From an uncultured Bacteroidales bacterium (GTDB lineage Bacteria > Bacteroidota > Bacteroidia > Bacteroidales > Paludibacteraceae), in the NCBI GenBank assembly GCA_902771935.1, contig CACXYM010000004.1, forward strand, positions 31,367 through 95,366: a DNA stretch of 64,000 nucleotides. Direction: 5' to 3'. This document shows positions 43,477 to 54,100 of the stretch, piece by piece. The notes under the pieces were generated by a model. It searched no databases and was not told the DNA's origin. It saw nothing but the letters and a program-made list of their open reading frames with translations. Made by a program: the position numbers and the translations under genes. The stretch's first letter is position 1. The number at the start of each line of letters is the position of its first letter.

Positions 43477-43574
43477 TTGTGGATAGCAACTCCTCGGCGA
43501 ACGTGGCCACCGGCCACTCTGGTTCGGTCGACCCAAACGCCCTGCACATGTCGCTACGGAGTTCTATCCAACAA
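43477..43574. other. intergenic structured element with 16-bp closing stem
   Basis: TTGT, GGATAG and AACTCC (43477-43480, 43481-43486, 43488-43493) pair with GGAGTT, CTATCC and ACAA (43558-43563, 43564-43569, 43571-43574), with one single-base bulge on each side. Inside, CGAAC+GTGGCC (43498-43508) pairs with GGCCAC and GTTCG (43512-43517, 43522-43526). It is more GC-rich than the other intergenic DNA. It starts at the base after the DUF1015 stop and ends 11 nt before the PorE-like start. No T-run follows, so it is not a standard terminator. Confidence 0.7.
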
Positions 43575-43585
43575 CAAAGATAAAC

Positions 43586-45664
43586 ATGGTAAGAAAACAG
43601 ATAGTATATTTATTGATTTTGGCATTGATTGCAGGAATGAGTTCCTGCAGTCTCAAGTCTCGTATCAAACGAGCGGATAAGAAATATGCTATCGGAGAAT
43701 ACTACGATGCGGCAGAGATTTACAAACAAGTCTATGGTCGCATTAGTCCAAAGACGGAACGCGAACTGAAAGGGCGCGTGGCTTTTTCTCAAGGCGAGTG
43801 CTACCGGATACTGAACAGCCCAAAGGCAGTTAACAGTTTCAAAAACGCCATCCGCTACAAATATCAAGACTCGATTGTATATCTGCATTATGCACAAGTG
43901 CTGCAATATCAAGCCAAGTACGGCGAAGCGGAAAAGAACTACACGATTTATCTGGAAGCGCATCCTGATGATTACGTTGCTCGTGCCGGACAATACGCTT
44001 GCCGTATGATGCCAGAATGGAAGAAAGAGACGACAAGATATGTAGTTTCTGTTGCGAAGGAGTTTAATCAAAAGCGGACATCCAACTTCGCACCGGCTTT
44101 CATCGGGAAAGATGGTGATGCTGTTATGTTCACTACCAATAGGCAAGAGCAGAATTCGGGCGGCAAAAAGAAGTTAAAACGCGCAAGTCCGGTAACCGGC
44201 GTGCAATCGTTCAGCCTCTATTCAGCGCGCAAAGATGCGGCAGGAAGGTGGCAGGATTTTCATCTTGCTGAAGGATTATACGAAGAAAGCGGTGAAGAAG
44301 GTGAAAACGAGAACGACAGCACATCTGCCAAATCCGGACAAGCCGAATTGGGTGTTTGCTGCTTCTCGGAAGACGGAAAAACGATGTATTTCACCTACTC
44401 TTGCCCGGTTAACGGACAGGACTTAGGCGCAAAGATATACACCAGTTCTCGCGCCAGTGGCGAATGGGCAGAGCCACAAGAGATTAAACTATTCAAGGAC
44501 AGTAGTATCACGGTGGGACACCCTTCTATCTGCGTAACAGGTGATACCCTTTATTTTGTAAGTGATGCGCCGGGAGGTTTTGGCGGCAAAGATATATGGA
44601 TGGCAGAATTAGATGGCAGCGATTGGGTTAACCCGCAGAACTTAGGTCCGCGAATTAACACTTCCGGCGATGAGATGTATCCATGTGTTCATCCTGACGG
44701 AAGTTTGTTCTTTGCGTCTAACGGACACCCTGGATACGGCGGATTGGATATTTTCAAAGCCGTGCGTGACACAGCAGCCGAACGCGTAGATACGATTCCG
44801 ATTAACTGGTTAGTGTTTAATATGGGCACACCATTTAACTCGAATGGCGATGACTTTGGTATTACGTTTATCGGCAATACGCAAAACGGGATGTTCTCAT
44901 CCAACCGCGGGCAACTCAAGAAAGGATACGACGAAATTTATGTGTTCGAACTACCGGAAATGGTATTTATGGTGGAAGGTAACGTAGTTGACCATAATAA
45001 TGAAGCTATTACCGATGCTCAACTGCGGATTGTGGGTGATGACGGAACGAACTCCAAAGTATCCGTACGTAGGGACGGAACCTTTAAAGTCAAACTGAAC
45101 CGCGACGTAAAATATGCTATTTTAGCTTCTGCACGCGGCTATTTGAACGATAAAGCGACACTCAATACCTATGATTTGAAAGACAGCAAGACCTATAATC
45201 AAACTTTCGTTTTAGCCCCAATTTCAAAGCCTGTAAAGATGGACAACATCTTCTATGAGTTCGGTAAATGGACACTGACGCCACAGAGCGAAACAGGTTT
45301 GCAAGCACTCATCAAGCTGCTTAACGACAACCCAAATATCACGATTGAATTGGCAGCACACACAGACTGTATCGGCGATTCGATATCCAACAAGACGCTT
45401 GCTGAGAAACGTGCTGAGAGTGTTGTTAATTACCTCATCAAAAACGGCATAGAAAAAGAACGCCTTACGCCTAATGGTTACGGAGAAGGTAAACCGGTGA
45501 CGGTGGATGCAGCATTGCACAAACAGTATCCGTATTTGCCAATAGGTCAAATACTGGACGAGACTTTTATCAAGACTTTGTCGCCAAACAGGCAAGAAGA
45601 GTGCCACCAGATTAACCGTAGAACGGAATTCAAAGTGTTAAAAACAACGTACAAACTTTATTAG
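43586..45664 (+). CDS. PorE-like type IX secretion lipoprotein (TPR, PD40, CRD, OmpA)
   Basis: The 692-residue protein has a lipoprotein signal (LIAGMSSC), TPRs at about 25-130, WD40/PD40-like blades (about 155-460, with [13 protein letters not shown] and [11 protein letters not shown]), a carboxypeptidase-regulatory-like domain (about 455-530) and an OmpA C-terminal peptidoglycan-binding domain (about 545-692, [23 protein letters not shown]). This exact order and length match PorE of Porphyromonas gingivalis, an outer-membrane component of type IX secretion. Paralogues with the same layout exist, so the one-to-one assignment is inference. Confidence 0.82.
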   Translation: MVRKQIVYLLILALIAGMSSCSLKSRIKRADKKYAIGEYYDAAEIYKQVYGRISPKTERELKGRVAFSQGECYRILNSPKAVNSFKNAIRYKYQDSIVYLHYAQVLQYQAKYGEAEKNYTIYLEAHPDDYVARAGQYACRMMPEWKKETTRYVVSVAKEFNQKRTSNFAPAFIGKDGDAVMFTTNRQEQNSGGKKKLKRASPVTGVQSFSLYSARKDAAGRWQDFHLAEGLYEESGEEGENENDSTSAKSGQAELGVCCFSEDGKTMYFTYSCPVNGQDLGAKIYTSSRASGEWAEPQEIKLFKDSSITVGHPSICVTGDTLYFVSDAPGGFGGKDIWMAELDGSDWVNPQNLGPRINTSGDEMYPCVHPDGSLFFASNGHPGYGGLDIFKAVRDTAAERVDTIPINWLVFNMGTPFNSNGDDFGITFIGNTQNGMFSSNRGQLKKGYDEIYVFELPEMVFMVEGNVVDHNNEAITDAQLRIVGDDGTNSKVSVRRDGTFKVKLNRDVKYAILASARGYLNDKATLNTYDLKDSKTYNQTFVLAPISKPVKMDNIFYEFGKWTLTPQSETGLQALIKLLNDNPNITIELAAHTDCIGDSISNKTLAEKRAESVVNYLIKNGIEKERLTPNGYGEGKPVTVDAALHKQYPYLPIGQILDETFIKTLSPNRQEECHQINRRTEFKVLKTTYKLY

Positions 45665-45696
45665 TTTGTGATTTGTCATTTGTCATTTGTTATTTT
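45664..45696. repeat. 7-nt periodic array before thyA
   Basis: gtttgtg, atttgtc, atttgtc and atttgtt are followed by atttt and then the thyA ATG. It fills the whole gap between the PorE-like stop and thyA. Confidence 0.88.
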
Positions 45697-46491
45697 ATGA
45701 AGCAATATTTAGATTTATGTAGAAGAGTTTTGGCGGAAGGAACCGAGAAGCATGACCGCACAGGAACAGGAACGATTTCTGTTTTTGGGGCGCAAATGCG
45801 CTATAACTTAGCTGATGGTTTTCCGTTGCTAACGACCAAGAAACTACACCTCAAGTCGATTATTTACGAACTATTGTGGTTTCTGCAAGGCGATACGAAT
45901 GTGCGCTATTTGCAAGAACATGGTGTGCGTATTTGGAACGAATGGGCTGATGAGAACGGCGATTTGGGTCCTGTTTACGGGCACCAATGGCGTTCGTGGC
46001 CGGATTATAACGGCGGTACAATCGACCAGATTGCACAAGTTGTGGATATGATTAAGCATAATCCAGACTCTCGTCGTATGATCGTAAGTGCTTGGAACGT
46101 GGCTGAAGTGAATAAGATGGCACTGCCGCCATGTCACTCGCTGTTTCAATTCTATGTAGCTGACGGACGTTTGTCGCTGCAGTTATACCAACGTTCGGCG
46201 GATATCTTCCTCGGCGTACCGTTTAATATTGCTTCATATGCGCTTCTGCTGCAGATGATGGCTCAAGTGACCGGACTGCAAGCAGGCGATTTTGTGCACA
46301 CTTTAGGCGATGCCCATATCTACTTGAACCACCTTGATCAAGTGAAGCTGCAGCTGACACGTGAGCCGAGACCACTGCCTACGATGAAAATCAATCCGGA
46401 AGTGAAAGATATCTTCAGTTTCCAGTACGAAGACTTTGAATTGTTGAACTACGATCCACATCCACATATAGCCGGAGTGGTGGCAGTGTAG
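45697..46491 (+). CDS. thyA: thymidylate synthase
   Basis: ATG 45697 gives 264 residues, the same as E. coli ThyA; upstream in-frame codons are encoded by the repeat array. Motifs are the dUMP-binding DRTGTGT near the start, [14 protein letters not shown], the catalytic Cys in [12 protein letters not shown] and [18 protein letters not shown]. The enzyme makes dTMP from dUMP using methylenetetrahydrofolate. The partner gene folA follows, as is usual. Confidence 0.96.
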   Translation: MKQYLDLCRRVLAEGTEKHDRTGTGTISVFGAQMRYNLADGFPLLTTKKLHLKSIIYELLWFLQGDTNVRYLQEHGVRIWNEWADENGDLGPVYGHQWRSWPDYNGGTIDQIAQVVDMIKHNPDSRRMIVSAWNVAEVNKMALPPCHSLFQFYVADGRLSLQLYQRSADIFLGVPFNIASYALLLQMMAQVTGLQAGDFVHTLGDAHIYLNHLDQVKLQLTREPRPLPTMKINPEVKDIFSFQYEDFELLNYDPHPHIAGVVAV

Positions 46492-46497
46492 TTGATA

Positions 46498-46518
46498 AAT
46501 AATGAATAATGAATATCT
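46498..46518. repeat. short 7-nt periodic array before folA
   Basis: aataatg, aataatg and aatatct lie between thyA and folA. Confidence 0.7.
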
Positions 46519-46524
46519 CGTAGT

Positions 46525-46986
46525 ATGATTAGTATCATAGTAGCAATAGCAGAGAATTACGCCATTGGTAAGCAAGGCGGTTTACTATGCCACCTGCCGG
46601 AAGACTTAAAGCATTTTAAGGCCATCACGAGTGGTAGCACGGTTATTATGGGTGAACGCACCTTCTATTCGTTGCCAAAACATCCACTGCCTAATCGTCG
46701 CAATATCGTTATTACGGATCAAGTGGGCAAGACCTTTGAAGGTGCAGAAGCAGCCTACTCCATTGATGATGCAGTACAGTTGGTAAGCAAGGACGAGGAA
46801 GCTTTTATCATCGGCGGCGGAATGGTATATCGTCAGTTTATGCCCATAGCGGACAAACTATACATTACCCATATCCACCATAGTTGGGAGGATGCAGATA
46901 CATTTTTCCCTATTATTGAGCCTGAAGTGTGGCGCAAAGTGAGTGAAGAACCGCATTTTGCCGATGAGAAGAACCCATTTGATTAT
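46525..46986 (+). other. dihydrofolate reductase domain extent within folA
   Basis: The fold spans nearly the whole product, from SIIVAIAENYAIGKQGGLLCHLPEDLKHFK (substrate-binding Leu, Pro and Asp) through VIMGERTFYSLP to FIIGGGMVYRQFMP, the NADPH-binding glycine motif. Confidence 0.6.
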
Positions 46987-47013
46987 ACGTTTACTGAATA
47001 TATACGCAAATAA
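46525..47013 (+). CDS. folA: dihydrofolate reductase
   Basis: The 162-residue protein has the usual DHFR length. Motifs are AIGKQGGLLCHLPEDLKHFK at the start (active-site Asp in PEDL), VIMGERTFYSLPKHPLPNR and FIIGGGMVYRQF. It regenerates tetrahydrofolate from the dihydrofolate produced by ThyA. The ABC permease gene starts 1 nt after the stop. Confidence 0.95.
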   Translation: MISIIVAIAENYAIGKQGGLLCHLPEDLKHFKAITSGSTVIMGERTFYSLPKHPLPNRRNIVITDQVGKTFEGAEAAYSIDDAVQLVSKDEEAFIIGGGMVYRQFMPIADKLYITHIHHSWEDADTFFPIIEPEVWRKVSEEPHFADEKNPFDYTFTEYIRK

Positions 47014-47014
47014 T

Positions 47015-47866
47015 ATGGAACAAGAAAATTGGACCACTGTCATTAAGCCGAAAGAGAAGTTATTGTCGGTTGACCTAAAAGAGATTTGGAAATACCGCGA
47101 TTTGATGATGCTGTTTGTCAAGCGTAATATCATTACGCAGTACAAGCAAACCATCTTAGGTCCGCTTTGGTATTTGATTCAGCCGCTAATGACAACAGTG
47201 ATGTATATGGTAGTATTCGGCGGAATAGCAAAAATCTCTACCGATGGTCTTCCTCAGCCGCTGTTCTACTTAGCAGGAATCTCGTTTTGGCAGTACTTCT
47301 CGGACTGTTTGAATAAGACATCGAATACATTTGTGTCGAACGCAGGAATTTTTGGTAAAGTGTATTTCCCCCGTTTGGTAACCCCGCTAAGTGATGTAAT
47401 ATCCAATCTGGTGCGATTTAGTATTCAGTTTGGCTTATTCTTGTGTGTCTATGCTTATTATCAGCTATTTACCGACATAACGATTCACACTAATTGGTAT
47501 GCGTTGCTCGTACCAGTACTAGTAATGATGCTTGCCGGATTAGCCCTTGGTTTCGGTATTCTGTTCTCGTCTATGACCACTAAGTACCGCGACCTGCAAC
47601 TGCTGCTCAGTTTCTTTGTGAGCCTGTGGATGTATGCAACTCCGGTTATCTATCCGCTGTCAACGATTACGAATGAGAAGATACGTTTGGCGATGATGCT
47701 TAATCCGCTGACAGGAATATTGGAGTTCTTCAAGTATGGTGTATTGGGAGTTGGTGCGCATGACTGGTGGATGTTAGCATATAGTTTTGGATTTATGATT
47801 ATTCTATTGACAATAGGGATCCTTGTCTTTAATAAGGTTCAACGCTCGTTTATGGATACGGTGTGA
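47015..47866 (+). CDS. ABC-2 type polysaccharide export permease
   Basis: ATG 47015 starts 1 nt after folA; upstream in-frame codons lie inside folA. The 283-residue protein has six membrane helices and the family motifs RDLMMLFVKRNIITQYKQTILGPLWYLIQPL and TTKYRDLQLLLSF. This is the Wzm/KpsM-type permease for O-antigen, capsule or teichoic-acid export. The matching ATPase (Wzt-like) normally lies next to it, but here ispE follows, so the ATPase must be encoded elsewhere or be lost. Confidence 0.85.
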   Translation: MEQENWTTVIKPKEKLLSVDLKEIWKYRDLMMLFVKRNIITQYKQTILGPLWYLIQPLMTTVMYMVVFGGIAKISTDGLPQPLFYLAGISFWQYFSDCLNKTSNTFVSNAGIFGKVYFPRLVTPLSDVISNLVRFSIQFGLFLCVYAYYQLFTDITIHTNWYALLVPVLVMMLAGLALGFGILFSSMTTKYRDLQLLLSFFVSLWMYATPVIYPLSTITNEKIRLAMMLNPLTGILEFFKYGVLGVGAHDWWMLAYSFGFMIILLTIGILVFNKVQRSFMDTV

Positions 47867-47877
47867 CGTTATTATAG

Positions 47878-47891
47878 TCAAAAGTCGAAAG
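47878..47891. repeat. two 7-nt units before ispE
   Basis: tcaaaag and tcgaaag, the same units as in the array at 10291, lie just before the ispE start codon. Confidence 0.6.
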
Positions 47892-47895
47892 TAAT

Positions 47896-48714
47896 ATGCT
47901 CTATCTGCCGAATTGCAAATTGAATATAGGTTTGCGGGTCGTTCGTAAGCGGGAAGACGGATATCACGATTTAGATACTGTCTTCTATCCTGTTTATGAC
48001 TTTCATGACGAGTTGGAGATAGAGAAAGCAGATACACTTTCTTTTGACCAAGAGGGTATTGCGATTGATTGTATTCCAGAAGAAAATTTGATTATCAAAT
48101 GCTATCGTTTACTGGCAAACAAGTACCCGCAAATAGGTGGAGTGCGCATTCGCTTCAAGAAAAATATCCCTTTTGGTGCCGGTTTAGGTGGTGGAAGTAG
48201 CGATGCAGCCCATATGGCAATCGCGTTGAATGACTTGTTTGATTTAGGTTTAAGTAAAGAGGAATTAGCCAAAGAAGTGCGTCTGCTTGGTGCCGATTGT
48301 CCGTTCTTTATCTATAACACGCCATGTCATGCAGAAGGAATAGGCGATATACTCACACCGATTAATTTCTCTCTATCCGGTTGGCGATTAGTGATGATTA
48401 AGCCCAATGTAGCAGTATCTACGCGTGAGGCTTATTCCGGCTTGACACCATCCGGTAAGTTATTACCCGATATTGCTCATTGGAAAACGTATATCAATGA
48501 CTTCGAGACTACAGTCTTTGCAGCCCACCCGGTATTAGGACAAATAAAACAGCGCCTAGTTACTGCAGGCGCTGTCTATGCTTCAATGACCGGAAGTGGC
48601 TCAACAATCTACGGCCTTTTCGAGAATAATGCGGAAAGTACTACCCTTTCCCATTTGAGAAGCCTTGAGGAAGAGTTTTCCTCGATGATAATCTTCAATA
48701 ATACGCTTCGCTAA
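47896..48714 (+). CDS. ispE: 4-(cytidine 5'-diphospho)-2-C-methyl-D-erythritol kinase
   Basis: The 272-residue GHMP kinase starts MLYLPNCKLNIGLRVVRKREDGYHDLDTVFYPV and has the ATP-binding glycine motif PFGAGLGGGSSDAA and the C-terminal ASMTGSGSTIYGLF. IspE phosphorylates the CDP-methylerythritol intermediate of the non-mevalonate isoprenoid pathway. The last 114 nt overlap the 3' end of the convergent histidine kinase gene, an unusually long overlap. Confidence 0.93.
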   Translation: MLYLPNCKLNIGLRVVRKREDGYHDLDTVFYPVYDFHDELEIEKADTLSFDQEGIAIDCIPEENLIIKCYRLLANKYPQIGGVRIRFKKNIPFGAGLGGGSSDAAHMAIALNDLFDLGLSKEELAKEVRLLGADCPFFIYNTPCHAEGIGDILTPINFSLSGWRLVMIKPNVAVSTREAYSGLTPSGKLLPDIAHWKTYINDFETTVFAAHPVLGQIKQRLVTAGAVYASMTGSGSTIYGLFENNAESTTLSHLRSLEEEFSSMIIFNNTLR

Positions 48715-49761
48715 CGAAAGTCCTAATCCCCATCCTCTTTGTTTGGTGGTAAATCCCGGTTGGAAGATACGTCGCTGCGTACGTCGGTCAATTCCTTTAC
48801 CCGTATCATTAACATCCAGAAAGATGTTGTGTTCACGCTCATAAAGAACGAAATCAATCTCTCCGGCACCGTCCATAGCGTCAATGGCATTCTTAATGAG
48901 GTTTTCTATCACCCACTCGAAAAGCGGCTTGTTAAGCATCACGATAATACTATCGTCCGCAACGGGTTTAGATGTGATATGGTTCAACTGACCAACCGAG
49001 AAATTGATATTCACCTTATTAGAAACGCGCGTGCGCATATAAGACATGGCATCTTTAATCACCGGAATAATAGGCATTGGAGTCAAATCAGGCTCACTTC
49101 CAACTTTGGAGAAACGGTCTGCTATAGTCTGCAAACGTACTATATCCAAACGCATTTGCGGGATAAGATCGTCGTCCTTGTATTTAGCCTCCAACAAGTC
49201 TTGCCATGCATTTAATGATGATATCGGTGTGCCTAATTGGTGCGCCGTCTCTTTGGAAAGTCCAACCCAAACACGATTTTGCTCATTGCGCTGGGTAGTA
49301 ATGATAGAGAATACAGCCAAAAGTACAAAAATGATAATTACAGCAAACTGAGCATAAGGCACATAGCGTAATTGCGTCAAAAGCATGGATTGATCGTAGT
49401 AGATATACTGCAAAACCTGCGTACCGTCAAAGTCCTTAAAACGTATTTCTATCGGGCCATATAGCGTTGTAGGATCTTTGACCGGTTTCTTCACATTCCG
49501 CATATACAGCACATTACCTGCTGAATCCAACATATAGACAGGAATCGTTGTATTGCGCTCAATAATAGTGGTATAGAAATCGATATCCTCGTCAGGCTCT
49601 GCTTTAATCAGTTTTTGTGTGGCATTTGCCCATAACTCCATGCGCTCTTGTTCCTCTTGCGCAAACTGACGCGAAAGATTATTGGTATACAGCACAGAAA
49701 CAACAACAAAAAGGAGTAATAACGAAAGAATAAGCGGAATTTGGATGCGGTTATTGAACAT
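48601..49761 (-). CDS. sensor histidine kinase
   Basis: The 386-residue protein has an N-terminal membrane helix (about 8-26), a short extracytoplasmic sensor (about 27-140) and a second helix (about 140-160, FAVIIIFVLLAVFSIITT). Then come a HisKA-like region with the phospho-accepting His in KETAHQLGTPISSLNAW and an ATPase domain with NLIKNAIDAMD, DTGKGI and GWGLGLSLAKRI. No response-regulator gene is adjacent. It starts about 1 nt after the TolC gene, so it is the last gene of the efflux operon and may control it. Confidence 0.9.
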   Translation of the reverse strand: MFNNRIQIPLILSLLLLFVVVSVLYTNNLSRQFAQEEQERMELWANATQKLIKAEPDEDIDFYTTIIERNTTIPVYMLDSAGNVLYMRNVKKPVKDPTTLYGPIEIRFKDFDGTQVLQYIYYDQSMLLTQLRYVPYAQFAVIIIFVLLAVFSIITTQRNEQNRVWVGLSKETAHQLGTPISSLNAWQDLLEAKYKDDDLIPQMRLDIVRLQTIADRFSKVGSEPDLTPMPIIPVIKDAMSYMRTRVSNKVNINFSVGQLNHITSKPVADDSIIVMLNKPLFEWVIENLIKNAIDAMDGAGEIDFVLYEREHNIFLDVNDTGKGIDRRTQRRIFQPGFTTKQRGWGLGLSLAKRIIEDYHRGKLFLKASQMGKGSTFRIILEKAVDC

Positions 49762-49762
49762 G

Positions 49763-51130
49763 TTACTTGGAATTTATCAAATCATAATAACGACGCGTCG
49801 TGACAAGCAATTGTATACGTGCATCAGTTAGTTCGTTTTGGGCTTTCAGTTGTGTAGTTTGTGCAGTAAGCAAGTCCGTTATTGTGGCTAATCCTGCACT
49901 ATAATTGGCATTAATCAGACGATAGTTCTCAGCCGCATTAGCCAATGACTTCTCATATTCACAAACAAGCAGAGACGCTTCACACATTTGATCATAGGCT
50001 TGTCGGTTGCGTAATTGCAACTTGCGTTGTACGTCCTGTTGGTCAAGTTTGGCCTCGTCTAATGAGAGATTATATTGTTTGATTTTATGCCCTGTTTCCC
50101 ACCACTGTGTAAGAGGAATAGTCATTGTGACAAATAGCGCGCCGTTACCCACTTTACTACCCAAATCGTCGCGGAATATATTAGTTGAAATCTTGCCATA
50201 TCCATAATTTGCGCCTACCATTATTTGTGGCAAAGCGTCTGCTACCACCATTTTTTTCTGTAGTTCTGCGGCACGTACATGCAAATCCATCAGTTGTGCT
50301 TCCGGCGTTTGCAAGTTTATGCTCTCTTCAGCCGGCAGCAACAAGAAACGCGCAGTATCCATTTGAGCCAAAGGCAATGAATCGGCATCTTCTATTCCCA
50401 CAGCCAAGCACAAAGCGCGAGTGGCCAGATGTAAAGCGTTAGTCAGTTGTATCTCAGTACGATGAACCTCGCTTTGCTTGAGTTCCACTTGTAATAAGTC
50501 CGATTGTATCGCCAGGCCGGCATTAACAGCAGCATTTACAACTCTATGCAATGTATCTAAAAGGTTTTGCGCCGCTTCTATCGTTGCACGTTTTTCCTGC
50601 AGGCCAACAACCAACCAATAAGCTTCTTCCACTTCTTCCAGCACATCGCGCGCTGCTATCTCGTACTGCAGTTGTGCAGCTTCAACACCTACTTTCGCCA
50701 ACTTATTACCCTCTACAATCTTTCCGCCGACGAAAACCGGCTGAATAGCCGTAACTCCCGCGTGGTAGCCATATTGGAAGAGCGACAGTGTGTTGCTAAG
50801 TCCCAATGCTGCGCCATAATTTCCATACAGCACATTGAGCAAATCACGAACAGCCGAATTGCGCACATCGTCAATTCCCACATCTACCAACGGATATAGA
50901 CTGTGATAGCCCATCGCCGTTCCCGTTATTTGCGGGAAATATTTGGTTACAGCCTGATTGCGCACCTGTTTGGCTTTCTCCACCTCGATAGACGCTTTTT
51001 GCAGTTGCACATTATTGCGCTTCGCCATATTCAGACAACTATCCAACGTCAGCACTTGCGCCGAAACGAACAGCGGCAACGCCATCAGCATCACCAGCAG
51101 CAATTGTCTATATGTCGCTACTCTACTCAT
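49763..51130 (-). CDS. TolC-family outer-membrane efflux protein
   Basis: The 455-residue protein has a signal peptide (about 1-25) and two structural repeats of long helices with the TolC/OEP pattern (LDSCLNMAKRNNVQLQKASIEVEKAK at the start; NYSAGLATITDLLTAQTTQLKAQNEL near the end). It forms the outer-membrane channel of the tripartite pump encoded with it. The start overlaps the RND gene by 4 nt. Confidence 0.9.
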   Translation of the reverse strand: MSRVATYRQLLLVMLMALPLFVSAQVLTLDSCLNMAKRNNVQLQKASIEVEKAKQVRNQAVTKYFPQITGTAMGYHSLYPLVDVGIDDVRNSAVRDLLNVLYGNYGAALGLSNTLSLFQYGYHAGVTAIQPVFVGGKIVEGNKLAKVGVEAAQLQYEIAARDVLEEVEEAYWLVVGLQEKRATIEAAQNLLDTLHRVVNAAVNAGLAIQSDLLQVELKQSEVHRTEIQLTNALHLATRALCLAVGIEDADSLPLAQMDTARFLLLPAEESINLQTPEAQLMDLHVRAAELQKKMVVADALPQIMVGANYGYGKISTNIFRDDLGSKVGNGALFVTMTIPLTQWWETGHKIKQYNLSLDEAKLDQQDVQRKLQLRNRQAYDQMCEASLLVCEYEKSLANAAENYRLINANYSAGLATITDLLTAQTTQLKAQNELTDARIQLLVTTRRYYDLINSK

Positions 51131-54100
51131 TTATGGTCGTATATTTTCCAATACATCACCGGCAAGATGGTGACGGTAAGCGGTAAAGTCAGTATAGCGC
51201 CGAAGCAAATCACCACTCCCATCGGCATCCACAGCGAGGTATGCGCAATAATCATCGGCAGCACACCCAAAGCGGTTGTAGCTGTCGTCAGGAAAACAGG
51301 TCTCATACGGCGTAATCCCGCTTCAAAAGCGGCATCGCGCACGGACAAGCACTTGGTTCGACGCAGTTCTTCTGCATATTCATACATCATGATAGCGTTG
51401 CGGACAATAATTCCTATAAGCGAAACAATACCCAAAACAGCCGTTATTGAGATGTCAAGCTGGAAGATATATAGTCCTACAAACGCACCAAAGATAGTGA
51501 GCGAAGCAGACGAAAGCGCCAATAGCGACAAGGATATCTTGCCAAAGTGATAGAGCATAAGCACAAACATTACCAGCAGCGCAGCTACTACAGACCACAT
51601 AATCTGCGGCACCATAAAGCCATTTAATTCGGTCAAACCTCCATATTTGATATGTACTCGCGAACCATTCACTATCAAATCTTCGTTAGGCGAAATATTC
51701 GCTTGTACCCACTTGCGCACCTTCTTCTCTGCCGTTACCTGCGATGTTTTGCCCCGCAAATCACAACCAACGGTCACGGTTCGAATTGCATTACGACGAT
51801 TGATTGTTGCGTGATGCCAAGCCGGTTCCAAATCTGCTACTTGACGAAGCGGCACCCATTTACCTGGAATAGCAGTAGGTATCATCATATCAGCTAATTC
51901 ACTGACAGACATATCTTTACCATTCGTTGTATAGAGCATCACAGGCACGGAATATTCATTTTCCCAGATGGTAGTTAATCGCGCACCATTAGTGACGGAA
52001 TTAAGATAAAGTGACAAAAGTGTCTCTGTAATACCCAAGCGTGTTGCCTCATCTTGGCGCAGAACAATTCGTGTCTGCCGCGCCACTTCATCATAGTCGG
52101 TGTGTACCCAATGTAACTCCGGCTGCTGCGCCATAAAACGGCGTACCGAATCAGCTAACAGTTCCAAAGCATCGAAGTCTTCACCTTGGAAACGTACTTC
52201 CAGCGGATTCTTTGCTACTTGGTAGTCCAACTGTTTGAAGCGCACATAGGCATTGGGGAAATAATGCTCATATATCGGGGTATATTCCTTCAAAATAGCT
52301 GCTGTTTCGCGGTAAGAATGCGTATTGACAATAAACTGTGCATAGCTGGGTTTAGCCATCTGTGGCTGATACGTTGCATGGAAGCGCGGACTTGCCTGCC
52401 CTACAAACGATGCTACTGATTTCACGCGTTCATCCGCATTGAGAATACGTGCTAACGAATCAGCAACGATAGCTGTTTCCTGCAAGGTTGAACCTTCGCG
52501 CAAGTGAATCTCCACGGCAAAGAACTCGCGCTCCGCTTTTGGTAATAGTTGCAAATTTAAACGCGTAAAAAGAAATCCTCCTGTTGCAAGCACAGCCACT
52601 AACAACAAATAGACAAGCCATGGACGAGCAAAGCAACCGGAAAGTACATAATGATATGCCGATTGTATTCGTGTAAAGAAGCGTGTCTGTGCTCGTTCAA
52701 ACCACCCCATTTCAGATTTTTTCTTTCGTTTGACAAAACGTACCGCCATAAATGGTGTTACCCATGCAGCATAGAAGATACTGGCAGTTAACGCAAAGAG
52801 AACTGCAAACGGAAAGAGTTTAACGAATTCGCCCAAAGGCCCGGTAATAATCTTCGTCATCGGGAAGAACATTCCTGAGATTGCACACGTAGCCAAAGCC
52901 ATCGGCACAAAGAGCGATTTTGTAGAAACGGCAGCAGAATAGAACCGCGAATGACCTTTCTCCAGTGCATTCTGGTAGCCGTCTATCACAATTACCGCAT
53001 CATCGACAATCAAGCCCAGCACGAAGATAAGTGCTGCGAGCGTCACCGTATTCAGTTCAATACCGGTCAAATACATCAGCCCGATACAAATAGCTGTGCA
53101 CACAGGCACACTCGTTGACGCCACTAAGGCAGTACGAAGCGGGAAAAGCAATAACATTACCGCTATCACAACCAAGATAGAGATTAGGATATCGCGCAGG
53201 AAGGACCTTACTGAATCATCCACTACTTTCGGTTGATTAGTAATTCGATGGAACTGTATATCCGGTGGCAAGTCCGTTTTTGCTTCTGCCAAAATCTTCT
53301 CTACCTCACCACCGAAAGCGACGATATTATTGCCAGGCATCATCTCCATATTGATGATAAGGCAAGAAGACTTCCCGTCCTCGTAGTAATCGACGTATTT
53401 ATCTGCTTCTTTGTAGCGTCGTTCAACGGTAGCGATGTCTTTCACTCGAATAGCTGCGCCACTGACGGGATCTGCCCAAACTATTTGTTCGGCAATCTCA
53501 AATTCTGTCTTATAGGGAATGGCTACTTGTAAGCGATTATCGTTATTACCGCCAGCCAATGTTCTGAAGCCTTGCAACAAGAGTATTGCCTGAATCTGCG
53601 TCTGGTCAATGCCGAAAGCCGATAATCGCGTCGGGTCGATAGTTACTGCTATCTCTTCACTCTGTTCTCCCAGGATACGCAGTTTACCAACTTCAGGAAT
53701 GGTACGTAAGCGGTCACATACTTTGCGTGCATAGAAAGCGAGTTCGCGTGAGCTACGTTCCTGACTTTCAACGGCTAATAGCATCGAACTTGTGTGCCCG
53801 AAATCATCTATTACCACCACTTGCAGGACACCTTGCGGCAGACTCGTCTTACGGAACAAATCCAATCCGGCACGCATACTTGCCCATGCTTCGGGCATAG
53901 AGCGAACTTCGTTGCGAAGCATGGTGTAAACATAAACAATACCATCTTCTGAGACAGAATAGGTCTTGTCTTTATCTACTTCCTCGTAAGAGTTGATGAA
54001 TTCTTCAAGCGGAATAGTCACCTGTTCTTCTACCTCTTGTGCAGTAGCACCGGGATAGACAGCAGCGATTACTGCCTGGCGAATCGTGAACTGCGGGAAC

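Noticed and set aside
43515-43535. tRNA T-arm-like GGTTCG stretch
   Set aside because: The surrounding stems do not form a cloverleaf; the closing stem is 16 bp and the loop pattern is wrong.
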